Source: Siphonodentalium dalli (Eukaryota > Mollusca > Scaphopoda > Gadilida > Siphonodentaliidae). From it: a stretch of 64,000 nt of DNA. The translations under genes were made by a program, and so were the position numbers. The notes under the pieces are model-generated. The model did no database searches. It saw nothing but the letters and a program-made list of their open reading frames with translations, and had not been told where the DNA came from. The DNA lies in contig CP136063.1 of the NCBI GenBank assembly GCA_032622095.1, positions 274,593,426-274,657,425 of the forward strand. Reading direction: 5' to 3'. Shown piece after piece: positions 1 through 14,100 of the stretch. The first letter of the stretch is position 1, and each line of letters opens with the position of its first letter.

Positions 1-3000
1 TTTTAGGGCTCCAGGACACTCCACACGCATAACCCACGAACATAACAGGTATTTCATTGTGGTCAACACATCAGCCCTAATTACAATTTAACCCCACGCA
101 GCTGGATTTCTACAGCACGAGGTCAGCACGGGTCCCGACATATTCGTCGTGATTTCATATAAATTGTCATTTCTACCTAATTTCGAGGTGCCAGGACACT
201 CTACAGAGATATCCCTCCACATTAGTTGATGCATATGTGTAGACAGTGTGACCGCTGGTAGTGGAAAACCACCCCACGCAGTTGAAATTTGGTAAAAACA
301 GGTCATCACGGACTTCAATACGTCTATGTACAAACCAAACATTATCGCTATTATGGCCCGTTTTTAGGGCTCCAGGACACTCCACACGCATAACCCACGA
401 ACATAACAGGTATATGTCATTGTGGTCAACACATCAGCCCTAATTACAATTTATCCCCACGCAGCTGGATTTGAAAAGGACGAGGTCAGCACGGGTCCCG
501 ACATATTCGTCGTGATTTCATATAAATTGTCATTTCTACGTAATGTCGAGGTGACAGGACACTCTACAGAGATATCCCTCCACATTAGTTGATGCATATT
601 TGTGGAGAGTGTGACCGCTGGTAGTGGAAAACCACCCCACGCAGTTGAAATTTGGGAAAAGTAGGTCTCACGGACCTCAATACTTCTATGTACATGTACA
701 AACCGAACATTATCGCTATTATGGCCCGTTTTTAGGGCTCCAGGATACTCCACACGCATAACCCACGAACATAACAGGTTTGTCATTGTGGTCAACACAT
801 CAGCCCTAATTACAATTTAACCCCACGCAGCTGGATTTCTAGAGCACGAGGTCAGCACGTGTCCCGACATATTCGTCGTGATTTCATATAGATTGGCATT
901 TCTACCTAATTTCGAGGAACCAGGACACTCTACAGAGATATCCCTCCACATTAGTTGATGCATATGTGTAGTGAGTGTGACCGCAGGTAGTGGAAAACCA
1001 CCCCACGCAGTTGAAATTTGGGAAAAGTAGGTCTCACGGACCTCAATACTTCTATGTACATGTACAAACCGAACATTATCGCTATTATGGCCCGTTTTTA
1101 GGGCTCCAGGATACTCCACACGCATAATCCACGAACATAACAGGTTTGTCATTGTGGTCAACACATCAGCCCTAATTACAATTTAACCCCACGCAGCTGG
1201 ATTTCTAGAGCACGAGGTCAGCACGGGTCCCGACATATTCGTCGTGATTTGATATAAATTGTCATTTCTACCTAATTTCGAGGTACCAGGACACTCTACA
1301 GAGATATCCCTCCACATTAGTTTATGCATATGTGTAGACAGTGTGACCGCTGGTAGTGGAAAACCACCCCAGTCAGTTGAAATTTGGTAAAAACAGGTCA
1401 TCACGGACTTCAATACGTCTATGTACAAACCAAACATTATCGCTATTATGGCCCGTTTTTAGGGTTCCAGGACACTCCACACGCATAACCCACGAACATA
1501 ACAGGTATGTCATTGTGGTCAACACATCAACCATAATTACAAATTAACCCCGCGCAGCTGGATTTCTACAGCACGAGGTCAGCACGGGTCCCGACATATT
1601 CGTCGTGATTTCATATAAATTGGCATTTCTACATAATTTCGAGGTACCAGTACACTCTACAGAGATATCCCTCCACATTAGTTGATGCATATTTGTGGAG
1701 AGTGTGACCGCTGGTAGTGGAAAACCACCCCACGCAGTTGAAATTTGGGAAAAGTAGGTCTCACGGACCTCAATACTTCTATGTACATGTACAAACCGAA
1801 CATTATCGCTATTATGGCCCGTTTTTAGGGCTCCAGGACACTCCACACGCATAACCCACGAACATAACAGGTATGTCATTGTGGTCAACACATCAACCAT
1901 AATTACAATTTAACCCCACGCAGCTGGATTTCTACAGCACGAGGTCAGCACGGGTCCCGACATATTCGTCGTGATTTCATATAAATTGGCATTTCTACCT
2001 AATTTCGAGGTGCCAGGACACTCTACAGAGATATCCCTCCACATTAGTTGATGCATATGTGTAGACAATATGACCGCTGGTAGTGGAAAACCACCCCATG
2101 CAGTTGAAATTTGGTAAAAACAGGTCATCACGGACTTCAATACGTCTATGTACAAACCGAACATTATCGCTATTATGGCCCGTATTTAGGGCTCCAGGAC
2201 AATCCACACGCATAACCCACGAACATAACAGGTATGTCATTGTGGTCAACACATCAGCCCTAATTACAATTTAACCCCACGCAGCTGGATTTCTACAGCA
2301 CGAGGTCAGCACGGGTCCCGACATATTCGTCGTGATTTCATATAAATTGTCATTTCTACCTAATTTCGAGGTGCCAGGACACTCTACAGAGATATCCCTC
2401 CACATTAGTTGATGCATATGTGTAGACAGTGTGACCGCTGGTAGTGGAAAACCACCCCACGCAGTTGAAATTTGGTAAAAACAGGTCATCACGGACTTCA
2501 ATACGTCTATGTACAAACCAAACATTATCGCTATTATGGCCCGTTTTTAGGGCTCCAGGACACTCCACACGCATAACCCACGAACATAACAGGTATATGT
2601 CATTGTGGTCAACACATCAGCCCTAATTACAATTTATCCCCACGCAGCTGGATTTGAAAAGGACGAGGTCAGCACGGGTCCCGACATATTCGTCGTGATT
2701 TCATATAAATTGTCATTTCTACGTAATGTCGAGGTGACAGGACACTCTACAGAGATATCCCTCCACATTAGTTGATGCATATTTGTGGAGAGTGTGACCG
2801 CTGGTAGTGGAAAACCACCCCACGCAGTTGAAATTTGGGAAAAGTAGGTCTCACGGACCTCAATACTTCTATGTATATGTACAAACCGAACATTATCGCT
2901 ATTATGGCCCGTTTTTAGGGCTCCAGGATACTCCACACGCATAACCCACGAACATAACAGGTTTGTCATTGTGGTCAACACATCAGCCCTAATTACAATT

Positions 3001-4453
3001 TAACCCCACGCAGCTGGATTTCTAGAGCACGAGGTCAGCACGTGTCCCGACATATTCGTCGTGATTTCATATAGATTGGCATTTCTACCTAATTTCGAGG
3101 AACCAGGACACTCTACAGAGATATCCCTCCACATTAGTTGATGCATATGTGTAGTGAGTGTGACCGCAGGTAGTGGAAAACCACCCCACGCAGTTGAAAT
3201 TTGGGAAATGTAGGTCATCACGGACTTCAATACTTCTATGTACAAACCGAACATTATCGCTATTATGGCCCGTTTTTAGGGCTCCAGGACACTCCACACG
3301 CATAATCCACGAACATAACAGGTTTGTCATTGTGGTCAACACATCAGCCCTAATTACAATTTAACCCCACGCAGCTGGATTTCTAGAGCACGAGGTCAGC
3401 ACGGGTCCCGACATATTCGTCGTGATTTGATATAAATTGTCATTTCTACCTAATTTCGAGGTACCAGGACACTCTACAGAGATATCCCTCCACATTAGTT
3501 TATGCATATGTGTAGACAGTGTGACCGCTGGTAGTGGAAAACCACCCCAGTCAGTTGAAATTTGGTAAAAACAGGTCATCACGGACTTCAATACGTCTAT
3601 GTACAAACCAAACATTATCGCTATTATGGCCCGTTTTTAGGGTTCCAGGACACTCCACACGCATAACCCACGAACATAACAGGTATGTCATTGTGGTCAA
3701 CACATCAACCATAATTACAAATTAACCCCGCGCAGCTGGATTTCTACAGCACGAGGTCAGCACGGGTCCCGACATATTCGTCGTGATTTCATATAAATTG
3801 GCATTTCTACCTAATTTCGAGGTACCAGTACACTCTACAGAGATATCCCTCCACATTAGTTGATGCATATTTGTGGAGAGTGTGACCGCTGGTAGTGGAA
3901 AACCACCCCACGCAGTTGAAATTTGGGAAAAGTAGGTCTCACGGACCTCAATACTTCTATGTACATGTACAAACCGAACATTATCGCTATTATGGCCCGT
4001 TTTTAGGGCTCCAGGACACTCCACACGCATAACCCACGAACATAACAGGTATGTCATTGTGGTCAACACATCAACCATAATTACAATTTAACCCCACGCA
4101 GCTGGATTTCTACAGCACGAGGTCAGCACGGGGTCCCGACATATTCGTCGTGATTTCATATAAATTGGCATTTCTACCTAATTTCGAGGTGCCAGGACAC
4201 TCTACAGAGATATCCCTCCACATTAGTTGATGCATATGTGTAGACAATATGACCGCTGGTAGTGGAAAACCACCCCACGCAGTTGAAATTTGGTAAAAAC
4301 AGGTCATCACGGACTTCAATACGTCTATGTACAAACCGAACATTATCGCTATTATGGCCCGTATTTAGGGCTCCAGGACAATCCACACGCATAACCCACG
4401 AACATAACAGGTATGTCATTGTGGTCAACACATCAGCCCTAATTACAATTTAA
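1..4453 (-). repeat. Satellite A six-monomer higher-order repeat, two copies
   Basis: The six monomers beginning at the window start recur from about 2184 with an offset of 2183 bp, falling to 2178-2179 bp in the later monomers. Class-specific marks recur in order: the TATATG insertion (411 and 2594), the GAAAAGGACGAGG variant (472 and 2655), the ATACTCC variant, the CAGTCAGTTG variant (1370 and 3548) and the CAACCATAATTAC variant (1528 and 3706). Monomers beyond about 4453 no longer follow the pattern. The one clear departure between copies is a replaced tract near 1013-1118, reported as a finding. Confidence 0.9.
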
Positions 4454-5989
4454 CCCCACGCAGCTGGATTTCTAGAGCACGAGGTCAGCACGTGTCCCGA
4501 CATATTCGTCGTGATTTCATATAGATTGGCATTTCTACCTAATTTCGAGGTACCAGGACACTCTACAGAGATATCCCTCCGCATTAGTTGATGCATATGT
4601 GTAGATAGTGTGACCGCTGGTTGTGGAAAACCACCCCACGCAGTTGAAATTTGGTGAAAAACAGGTCATCACGGACTTCAATACGTCTATGTACAAACCA
4701 AACATTATCGCTATTATGGCCCGTTTTTAGGGCTCCAGGACACTCCACCCGCATAACCCACGAACATAACAGGTATGTCATTGTGGTCAACACATCAGCC
4801 CTAATTACAATTTAGCCCCACGCAGCTGGATTCCTAAAGCACGAGGTCAGCACGGGTCCCGACATATTCGTCGTGATTTCATATAAATTGTCATTTCTAC
4901 CTAATTTCGATGTGACAGGACACTCTACAGAGATATCCCTCCACATTAGTTGATGCATACGTGTAGACAGTGTGAGAGCTGGTAGTGGAAAACCACCCCA
5001 TGCAGTTGAAATTTGGTAAAAACAGGTCATCACGGACTTCAATACGTCTATGTACAAACCGAACATTATCGCTATTATGGCCCGTTTTTAGGGCTCCAGG
5101 ACACTCCACACGCATAACCCACGAACATAACAGGTATGTCATTGTGGTCAACACATCAGCCCTAATTACAATTTAACCCCACGCAGCTGGATTTCTACAG
5201 CACGAGGTCAGCACGGGTCCCGACATATTCGTCGTGATTTCATATAAATTGTCATTTCTACCTAATTTCGAGGTGCCAGGACACTCTACAGAGATATCCC
5301 TCCACATTAGTTGATGCATATGTGTAGACAGTGTGACCGCTGGTAGTGGAAAACCACCCCATGCAGTTGAAATTTGGTAAAAACAGGTAATCACGGACTT
5401 CAATACGTCTATGTACAAACCAAACATTATCGCTATTATGGCCCGTTTTTAGGGCTCCAGTACACTCCACACGCATAACCCACGAACATAACAGGTATGT
5501 CATTGTGGTCAACACATCAGCCCTAATTACAATTTAACCCCACACAGCTCGATTTCTAAAGCACGAGGTCAGCACGGGTCCCGACATATTCGTCGTTATT
5601 TCATATAAATTGTCATTTCTACCTAATTTCGAGGTGACATGACACTCTACAGAGATATCCCTCCACATTAGTTGATGCATATTGTAGACAATGTGAGAGC
5701 TGGTAGTGGAAAACCACCCCACGCAGTTGAAATTTGGTAAAAACAGGTCATCACGGACTTCAATACGTCTATGTACAAACCGAACATTATCGCTATTATG
5801 ACCCGTTTTTAGGGCTCCAGGACACTCCACACGCATAACCCACGAACATAACAGGTATTTCATTGTGGTCAACACATCAGCCCTAATTACAATTTAACCC
5901 CACGCAGCTGGATTTCTACAGCACGAGGTCAGCACGGGTCCCGACATATTCGTCGTGATTTGATATAAATTGTCATTTCTACCTAATTT
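4454..5989 (-). repeat. Satellite A, monomers between higher-order blocks
   Basis: About four monomers outside the flanking higher-order blocks. They include the GTGAGAGCTGG class and one with a shortened centre (GCATATTGTAGACAATG near 5677). The stretch 4812-5875 resembles 12034-13097 and 14200-15263 monomer for monomer, about 7.2 kb (20 monomers) away, so it looks like an older relative of the 11-15 kb hexamer. No non-satellite sequence is seen. Confidence 0.8.
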
Positions 5990-8570
5990 CGAGGTGCCAG
6001 GACACTCTACAGAGATATCCCTCCACATTAGTTGATGCATATGTGTAGACAGTGTGACCGCTGGTAGTGGAAAACCACCCCACGCAGTTGAAATTTGGTA
6101 AAAACAGGTCATCACGGACTTCAATACGTCTATGTACAAACCAAACATTATCGCTATTATGGCCCGTTTTTAGGGCTCCAGGACACTCCACACGCATAAC
6201 CCACGAACATAACAGGTATATGTCATTGTGGTCAACACATCAGCCCTAATTACAATTTATCCCCACGCAGCTGGATTTGAAAAGCACGAGGTCAGCACGG
6301 GTCCCGACATATTCGTCGTGATTTCATATAAATTGTCATTTCTACGTAATGTCGAGGTGACAGGACACTCTACAGAGATATCCCTCTACATTAGTTGATG
6401 CATATGTGTAGACAGTGTGACCGCTGGTAGTGGAAAACCACCCCACGCAGTTGAAATTTGGTAAAAACAGGTCATCACGGACTTCAATACGTCTATGTAC
6501 AAACCGAACATTATCGCTATTATGGCCCGTTTTAGGGTTCCAGGACACTCCACACGCATAACCCACGAACATAACAGGTATGTCATTGTGGTCAACACAT
6601 CAGCCCTAATTACAATTTAACCCCACGCAGCTGGATTTCTACAGCACGAGGTCAGCACGGGTCCCGACATATTCGTCGTGATTTCATATAAATTGGCATT
6701 TCTACCTAATTTCGAGGTGCCAGGACACTCTACAGAGATATCCCTCCACATTAGTTGATGCATATGTGCAGACAGTATGACCGCTGGTAGTGGAAAACTA
6801 CCCCACGCAGTTGAAATTTGGTAAAAACAGGTCATCACGGACTTCAATACGTCTATGTACAAACCGAACATTATCGCTATTATGGCCCGTTTTTAGGGCT
6901 CCAGGATACTCCACACGCATAACCCACGAACATAACAGGTTTGTCATTGTGGTCAACACATCAGCCCTAATTACAATTTAACCCCACGCAGCTGGATTTC
7001 TAGAGCACGAGGTCAGCACGTGTCCCGACATATTCGTCGTGATTTCATATAGATTGGCATTTCTACCTAATTTCGAGGAACCAGGACACTCTACAGAGAT
7101 ATCCCTCCACATTAGTTGATGCATATGTGTAGACAGTGTGACCGCTGGTAGTGGAAAACCACCCCACGCAGTTGAAATTTGGTAAAAACAGGTCATCATG
7201 ACTTCAATACGTCTATGTACAAACCAAACATTATCGCTATTATGGCCCGTTTTTAGGGCTCCAGGACACTCCACACGCATAACCCACGAACATAACAGGT
7301 ATGTCATTGTGGTCAACACATCAGCCCTAATTACAATTTAGCCCCACGCAGCTGGATTTCTGCAGCACGAGGTCAGCACGTGTCCCGACATATTCGTCGT
7401 GATTTCATATAAATTGTCATTTCTACCTAATTTCGAGGTGCCAGGACACTCTACAGCGACATCCCTCCACATTAGTTGATGCATATGTGTAGACAGTGTG
7501 ACCGCTGGTAGTGGAAAACCACCCCACGCAGTTGAAATTTGGTAAAAACAGGGCATCACGGACTTCAATACGTCTATGTACAAACCAAACATTATCGCTA
7601 TTATGGCCCGTTTTTAGGGCTCCAGGACACTCCACACGCATAACCCACGAACATAACAGGTATATGTCATTGTGGTCAACACATCAGCCCTAATTACAAT
7701 TTATCCCCACGCAGCTGGATTTGAAAAGCACGAGGTCAGCACGGGTCCCGACATATTCGTCGTGATTTCATATAAATTGTCATTTCTACGTAATGTCGAG
7801 GTGACAGGACACTCTACAGAGATATCCCTCTACATTAGTTGATGCATATGTGTAGACAGTGTGACTGCTGGTAGTGGAAAACCACCCCACGCAGTTGAAA
7901 TTTGGTAAAAACAGGTCATCACGGACTTCAATACGTCTATGTACAAACCGAACATTATCGCTATTATGGCCCGTTTTAGGGTTCCAGGACACTCCACACG
8001 CATAACCCACGAACATAACAGGTATGTCATTGTGGTCAACACATCAGCCCTAATTACAATTTAACCCCACGCAGCTGGATTTCTACAGCACGAGGTCAGC
8101 ACGGGTCCCGACATATTCGTCTTGATTTCATATAAATTGGCATTTCTACCTAATTTCGAGGTGCCAGGACACTCTACAGAGATATCCCTCCACATTAGTT
8201 GATGCATATGTGCAGACAGTATGACCGCTGGTAGTGGAAAACCACCCCACGCAGTTGAAATTTGGTAAAAACAGGTCATCACGGACTTCAATACGTCTAT
8301 GTACAAACCGAACATTATCGCTATTATGGCCCGTTTTTAGGGCTCCAGGATACTCCACACGCATAACCCACGAACATAACAGGTTTGTCATTGTGGTCAA
8401 CACATCAGCCCTAATTACAATTTAACCCCACGCAGCTGGATTTCTAGAGCACGAGGTCAGCACGTGTCCCGACATATTCGTCGTGATTTCATATAGATTG
8501 GCATTTCTACCTAATTTCGAGGAACCAGGACACTCTACAGAGATATCCCTCCACATTAGTTGATGCATAT
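5990..8570 (-). repeat. Satellite A four-monomer higher-order repeat (1444 bp), two copies
   Basis: Monomers from about 5990 to 7130 recur at 7430 to 8570 with a constant 1444-bp offset, exactly four times 361. Shared marks are the TATATG insertion (6216 and 7660), the shortened CCCGTTTTAGGGTTCC (about 6528 and 7972), GTGCAGACAGTATG (6766 and 8210) and the ATACTCC variant (6906 and 8350). The pattern fades on the left near 5950 and on the right near 8570, where the second copy switches to the GTGAGAGCTGG class. Confidence 0.85.
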
Positions 8571-11139
8571 GTGTAGACAGTGTGAGAGCTGGTAGTGGAA
8601 AACCACCCCACGCAGTTGAAATTTGGTAAAAACAGGTCATCACGGACTTCAATACGTCTATGTACAAACCGAACATTATCGCTATTATGGCCCGTATTTT
8701 GGGCTCCAGGACACTCCACACGCATAACCCACGAACATAACAGGTATGTCATTGTGGTCAACTCATCAGTCCTAATTACAATTTAACCCCACGCAGCTGG
8801 ATTTCTAGAGCACGATGTCAGCACGGGTCCCGACATATTCGTCGTGATTTCATATAGATTGGCATTTCTACCTAATTTCGAGGTACCAGGACACTCTACA
8901 GAGATATCCCTCCACATTAGTTGATGCATATGTGTAGTGAGTGTGACCGCAGGTAGTGGAAAACCACCCCACGCAGTTGAAATTTGGGAAATGTAGGTCA
9001 TCACGGACTTCAATACTTCTATGTACAAACCGAACATTATCGCTATTATGGCCCGTTTTTAGGGCTCCAGGACACTCCACACGCATAATCCACGAACATA
9101 ACAGGTTTGTCATTGTGGTCAACACATCAGCCCTAATTACAATTTAACCCCACGCAGCTGGATTTCTAGAGCACGAGGTCAGCACGGGTCCCGACATATT
9201 CGTCGTGATTTCATATAAATTGGCATTTCTACCTAATTTCGAGGTACCAGGACACTCTACAGAGATATCCCTCCACATTAGTTGATGCATATTTGTGGAG
9301 AGTTTGACCGCTGGTAGTGGAAAACCACCCCACGCAGTTGAAATTTGGGAAAAGTAGGTCATCACGGACCTCAATACTTCTATGTACAAACCGAACATTA
9401 TCGTTATTATGGCCCGTATTTAGGGCTCCAGGACACTCCACACGCATTACCCACGAACATAATAGGTATGTCATTGTGGTCAACACACCAGCCCTAATTA
9501 CAATTTAACCCCACGCAGCTGGATTTCTTCAGCACGAGGTCAGCACGGGTCCCGACATATTCGTCGTGATTTCATATAAATTGGCATTTCTACCTAATTT
9601 CGAGGTGCCAGGACACTCTACAGAGATATCCCTCCACATTAGTTGATGCATATCTGTAGACAATATGACCGCTGGTAGTGGAAAACCACCCCACGCAGTT
9701 GAAATTTGGTAAAAACAGGTCATCACGGACTTCAATACGTCTATGTACAAACCGAACATTATCGCTATTATGGCCCGTTTTTAGGGCTCCAGGACACTCC
9801 ACACGCATAACCCACGAACATAACAGGTATGTCATTGTGGTCAACACATCAGCCCTAATTACAATTTAACCCCACGCAGCTGGATTTCTAGAGCACGAGG
9901 TCAGCACGTGTCTCGACATATTCGTCGTGATTTCATATAGATTGGCATTTCTACCTAATTTCGAGGTACCAGGACACTCTACAGAGATATCCCTCCACAT
10001 TAGTTGATGCATATTTGTAGAGAGTGTGACCGCTGGTAGTGGAAAACCACCCCACGCAGTTGAAATTTGGGAAAAGTAGGTCATCACGGACTTCAATACT
10101 TCTATGTACAAACCGAACATTATCGCTATTATGGCCCGTTTTTAGGGCTCCAGGACACTCCACATGCATAATCCACGAACATAACAGGTTAGTCATTGTG
10201 GTCAACACATCAGCCCTAATTACAATTTAACCCCACGCAGCTGGATTTTCTAGAGCACGAGGTCAGCACGGGTCCCGACATATTCGTCGTGATTTCATAT
10301 AAATTGGCATTTCTACCTAATTTCGAGGTACCAGTACACTATACAGAGATATCCCTCCACATTAGTTGATGCATATTTGTAGAGAGTGTGACCGCTGGTA
10401 GTGGAAAACCACCCCACGCAGTTGAAATTTGGGAAAAGTAGGTCATCACGGACCTCAATACTTCTATGTACAAACCGAACAGTATCGCTATTATGGCCCG
10501 TTTTTAGGGATCCAGGACACTCCACACGCATAACCCACGAACATAACAGGTATGTCATTGTGGTCAACACATCAGCCCTAATTACAATTTAACCCCACGC
10601 AGCTGGATTTTCTAGAGCACGAGGTCAGCACGGGTCCCGACATATTCGTCGTGATTTCATATAAATTGTCATTTCTACCTAATTTCGAGGTACCAGGACA
10701 CTCTACAGAGATATCCCTCCACATTAGTTGATGCATATTTGTAGACAGTGTGACCGCTGGTAGTGGAAAACCACCCCACGCAGTTGAAATTTGGGAAAAG
10801 TAGGTCATCACGGACCTCAATACTTCTATGTACAAACCGAACATTATCGCTATTATGGCCCGTTTTTAGGGCTCCAGGACACTCCACACGCATAACCCAC
10901 GAACATAACAGGTATGTCATTGTGGTCAACACATCAGCCCTAATTACAATTTAACCCCACGCAGCTGGATTTCTACAGCACGAGGTCAGTACGGGTCCCG
11001 ACATATTCGTCGTGATTTCATATAAATTGTCATTTCTACCTAATTTCGAGGTGCCAGGACACTCTACAGAGATATCCCTTCACATTTGTTGATGCATATG
11101 TGTAGACAGTGTGACCGCTGGTAGTGGAAAACCACCCCA
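8571..11139 (-). repeat. Satellite A, mixed monomers rich in the GGGAAAAGTAGG class
   Basis: About seven monomers with no repeated multi-monomer order visible within the stretch. Several belong to the TTTGGGAAAAGTAGG/ACTTCT class (9350, 10070, 10430 and 10790). The monomer at about 8956-9147 matches the one at 3173-3364, including GGGAAATGTAGG and CATAATCC, which makes it useful as an outgroup for the conversion tract near 1013-1118. Confidence 0.8.
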
Positions 11140-14100
11140 TGCAGTTGAAATTTGGTAAAAACAGGTCATCACGGACTTCAATACGTCTATGTACAAACCA
11201 AACATTATCGCTATTATGGCCCGTTTTAGGGCAACAGGACACTCCACACGCATAACCCACGAACATAACAGGTATGTCATTGTGGTCAACACATCAGCCC
11301 TAATTACAATTTAACCCCACGCAGCTGGATTTCTAAATCACGAGGTCAGCACGGGTCCCGACATATTCGTCGTGATTTCATATAAATTGTCATTTCTACC
11401 TAATTTCGAGGTGACAGGACACTCTACAGAGATATCCCTACACATTAGTTGATGCATATTGTAGACAATGTGAGAGCTGGTAGTGGAAAACCACCCCACG
11501 CAGTTGAAATTTGTAAAAACAGGTCATCACGGACTTCAATACGTCTATGTACAAACCAAACATTATCGCTATTATGGCCCGTTTTTAGGGCGCCAGGACA
11601 CTACACACGCATAACCCACGAACATAACAGGTATGTCATTGTGGTCAACACGTCAGCCCTAATTATAATTTAACCCCACGCAGCTGGATTTCTAGAGCAC
11701 GAGGTCAGCACGTGTCCCGACATATTCGTCGTGATTTCATATAGATTGGCATTTCTACCTAATTTCGAGGTACCAGGACACTCTACAGAGATATCCCTCC
11801 ACATTAGTTGATGCATATATGTGTAGACAGTGTGACCGCTGGTAGTGGAAAACCACCCCACGCAGTTGAAATTTGGTAAAAAACAGGTCATCACGGACTT
11901 CAATACGTCTATGTACAAACCAAACATTATGGCTATTATGGCCCGTTTTTAGGGCTCCAAGACACTCCACACGCATAACCCACGAACATAACAGGTATGT
12001 CATTGTGGTCAACACATCAGCCCTAATTACAATTTAACCCCACGCAGCTGGATTCCTAAAGCACGAGGTCAGCACGGGTCCCGACATATTCGTCGTGATT
12101 TCATATAAATTGTCATTTCTACCTAATTTCGATGTGACAGGACACTCTACAGAGATATCCCTCCACGTTAGTTGATGCATATGTGTAGAGAGTGTGAGAG
12201 CTGGTAGTGGAAAACCACCCCACGCAGTTGAAATTTGGTAAAAACAGGTCATCACGGACTTCAATACGTCTATGTACAAACCGAACATTATCGCTATTAT
12301 GGCCCGTTTTTAGGGCTCCAGGACTCTCCACACGCATAACCCACGAACATAACAGTTATGTCATTGTGGTCAACACATCAGCCCTAATTACAATTTAACC
12401 CCACGCAGCTGGATTTCTACAGCACGAGGTCAGTACGGGTCCCGACATATTCGTCGTGATTTCATATAAATTGTCATTTCTACCTAATTTCGAGGTGCCA
12501 GGACACTCTACAGAGATATCCCTCCACATTAGTTGATGCATATGTGTAGACAGTGTGACCGCTGGTAGTGGAAAACCACCCCATGCAGTTGAAATTTGGT
12601 AAAAACAGGTCATCACGGACTTCAATACGTCTATGTACAAACCAAACATTATCGCTATTATGGCCCGTTTTTAGGGCTCCAGGACACTCCACACGCATAA
12701 CCCACGAACATAACAGGTATGTCATTGTGGTCAACACATCAGCCCTAATTACAATTTAACCCCACGCAGCTGGATTTCTAAAGCACGAGGTCAGCACGGG
12801 TCCCGACATATTCGTCGTGATTTCATATAAATTGTCATTTCTACCTAATTTCGAGGTGACAGGACACTCTACAGAGATATCCCTCCACATTAGTTGATGC
12901 ATATTGTAGACAATGTGAGAGCTGGTAGTGGAAAACCACCCCACGCAGTTGAAATTTGGTAAAAACAGGTCATCACGGACTTCAATACGTCTATGTACAA
13001 ACCGAACATTATCGCTATTATGACCCGTTTTTAGGGCTCCAGGACACTCCACACGCATAACCCACGAACATAACAGGTATGTCATTGTGGTCAACACATC
13101 AGCCCTAATTACAATTTAACCCCACGCAGCTGGATTTTCTAGAGCACGAGGTCAGCACGGGTCCCGACATATTCGTCGTGATTTCATATAAATTGGCATT
13201 TCTACCTAATTTCGAGGTACCAGGACACTCTACAGAGATATCCCTCCACATTAGTTGATGCATATTTGTAGACAGTGTGACCGCTGGTAGTGGAAAACCA
13301 CCCCACGCAGTTGAAATTTGGTAAAAACAGGTCATCACGGACTTCAATACGTCTATGTACAAACCAAACATTATCGCTATTATGGCCCGTTTTAGGGCAA
13401 CAGGACACTCCACACGCATAACCCACGAACATAACAGGTATGTCATTGTGGTCAACACATCAGCCCTAATTACAATTTAACCCCACGCAGCTGGATTTCT
13501 AAATCACGAGGTCAGCACGGGTCCCGACATATTCGTCGTGATTTCATATAAATTGTCATTTCTACCTAATTTCGAGGTGACAGGACACTCTACAGAGATA
13601 TCCCTCCACATTAGTTGATGCATATTGTAGACAATGTGAGAGCTGGTAGTGGAAAACCACCCCACGCAGTTGAAATTTGTAAAAACAGGTCATCACGGAC
13701 TTCAATACGTCTATGTACAAACCAAACATTATCGCTATTATGGCCCGTTTTTAGGGCGCCAGGACACTACACACGCATAACCCACGAACATAACAGGTAT
13801 GTCATTGTGGTCAACACGTCAGCCCTAATTATAATTTAACCCCACGCAGCTGGATTTCTAGAGCACGAGGTCAGCACGTGTCCCGACATATTCGTCGTGA
13901 TTTCATATAGATTGGCATTTCTACCTAATTTCGAGGTACCAGGACACTCTACAGAGATATCCCTCCACATTAGTTGATGCATATATGTGTAGACAGTGTG
14001 ACCGCTGGTAGTGGAAAACCACCCCACGCAGTTGAAATTTGGTAAAAAACAGGTCATCACCGACTTCAATACGTCTATGTACAAACCAAACATTATCGCT

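Noticed and set aside
88-342. Recurrent 84-85-residue minus-strand frames and 63-residue plus-strand frames in satellite A as a tandem gene family
   Set aside because: They overlap each other on both strands, restart in each 361-bp monomer, change with small indels and show no domain or signal. They are products of the repeat sequence.
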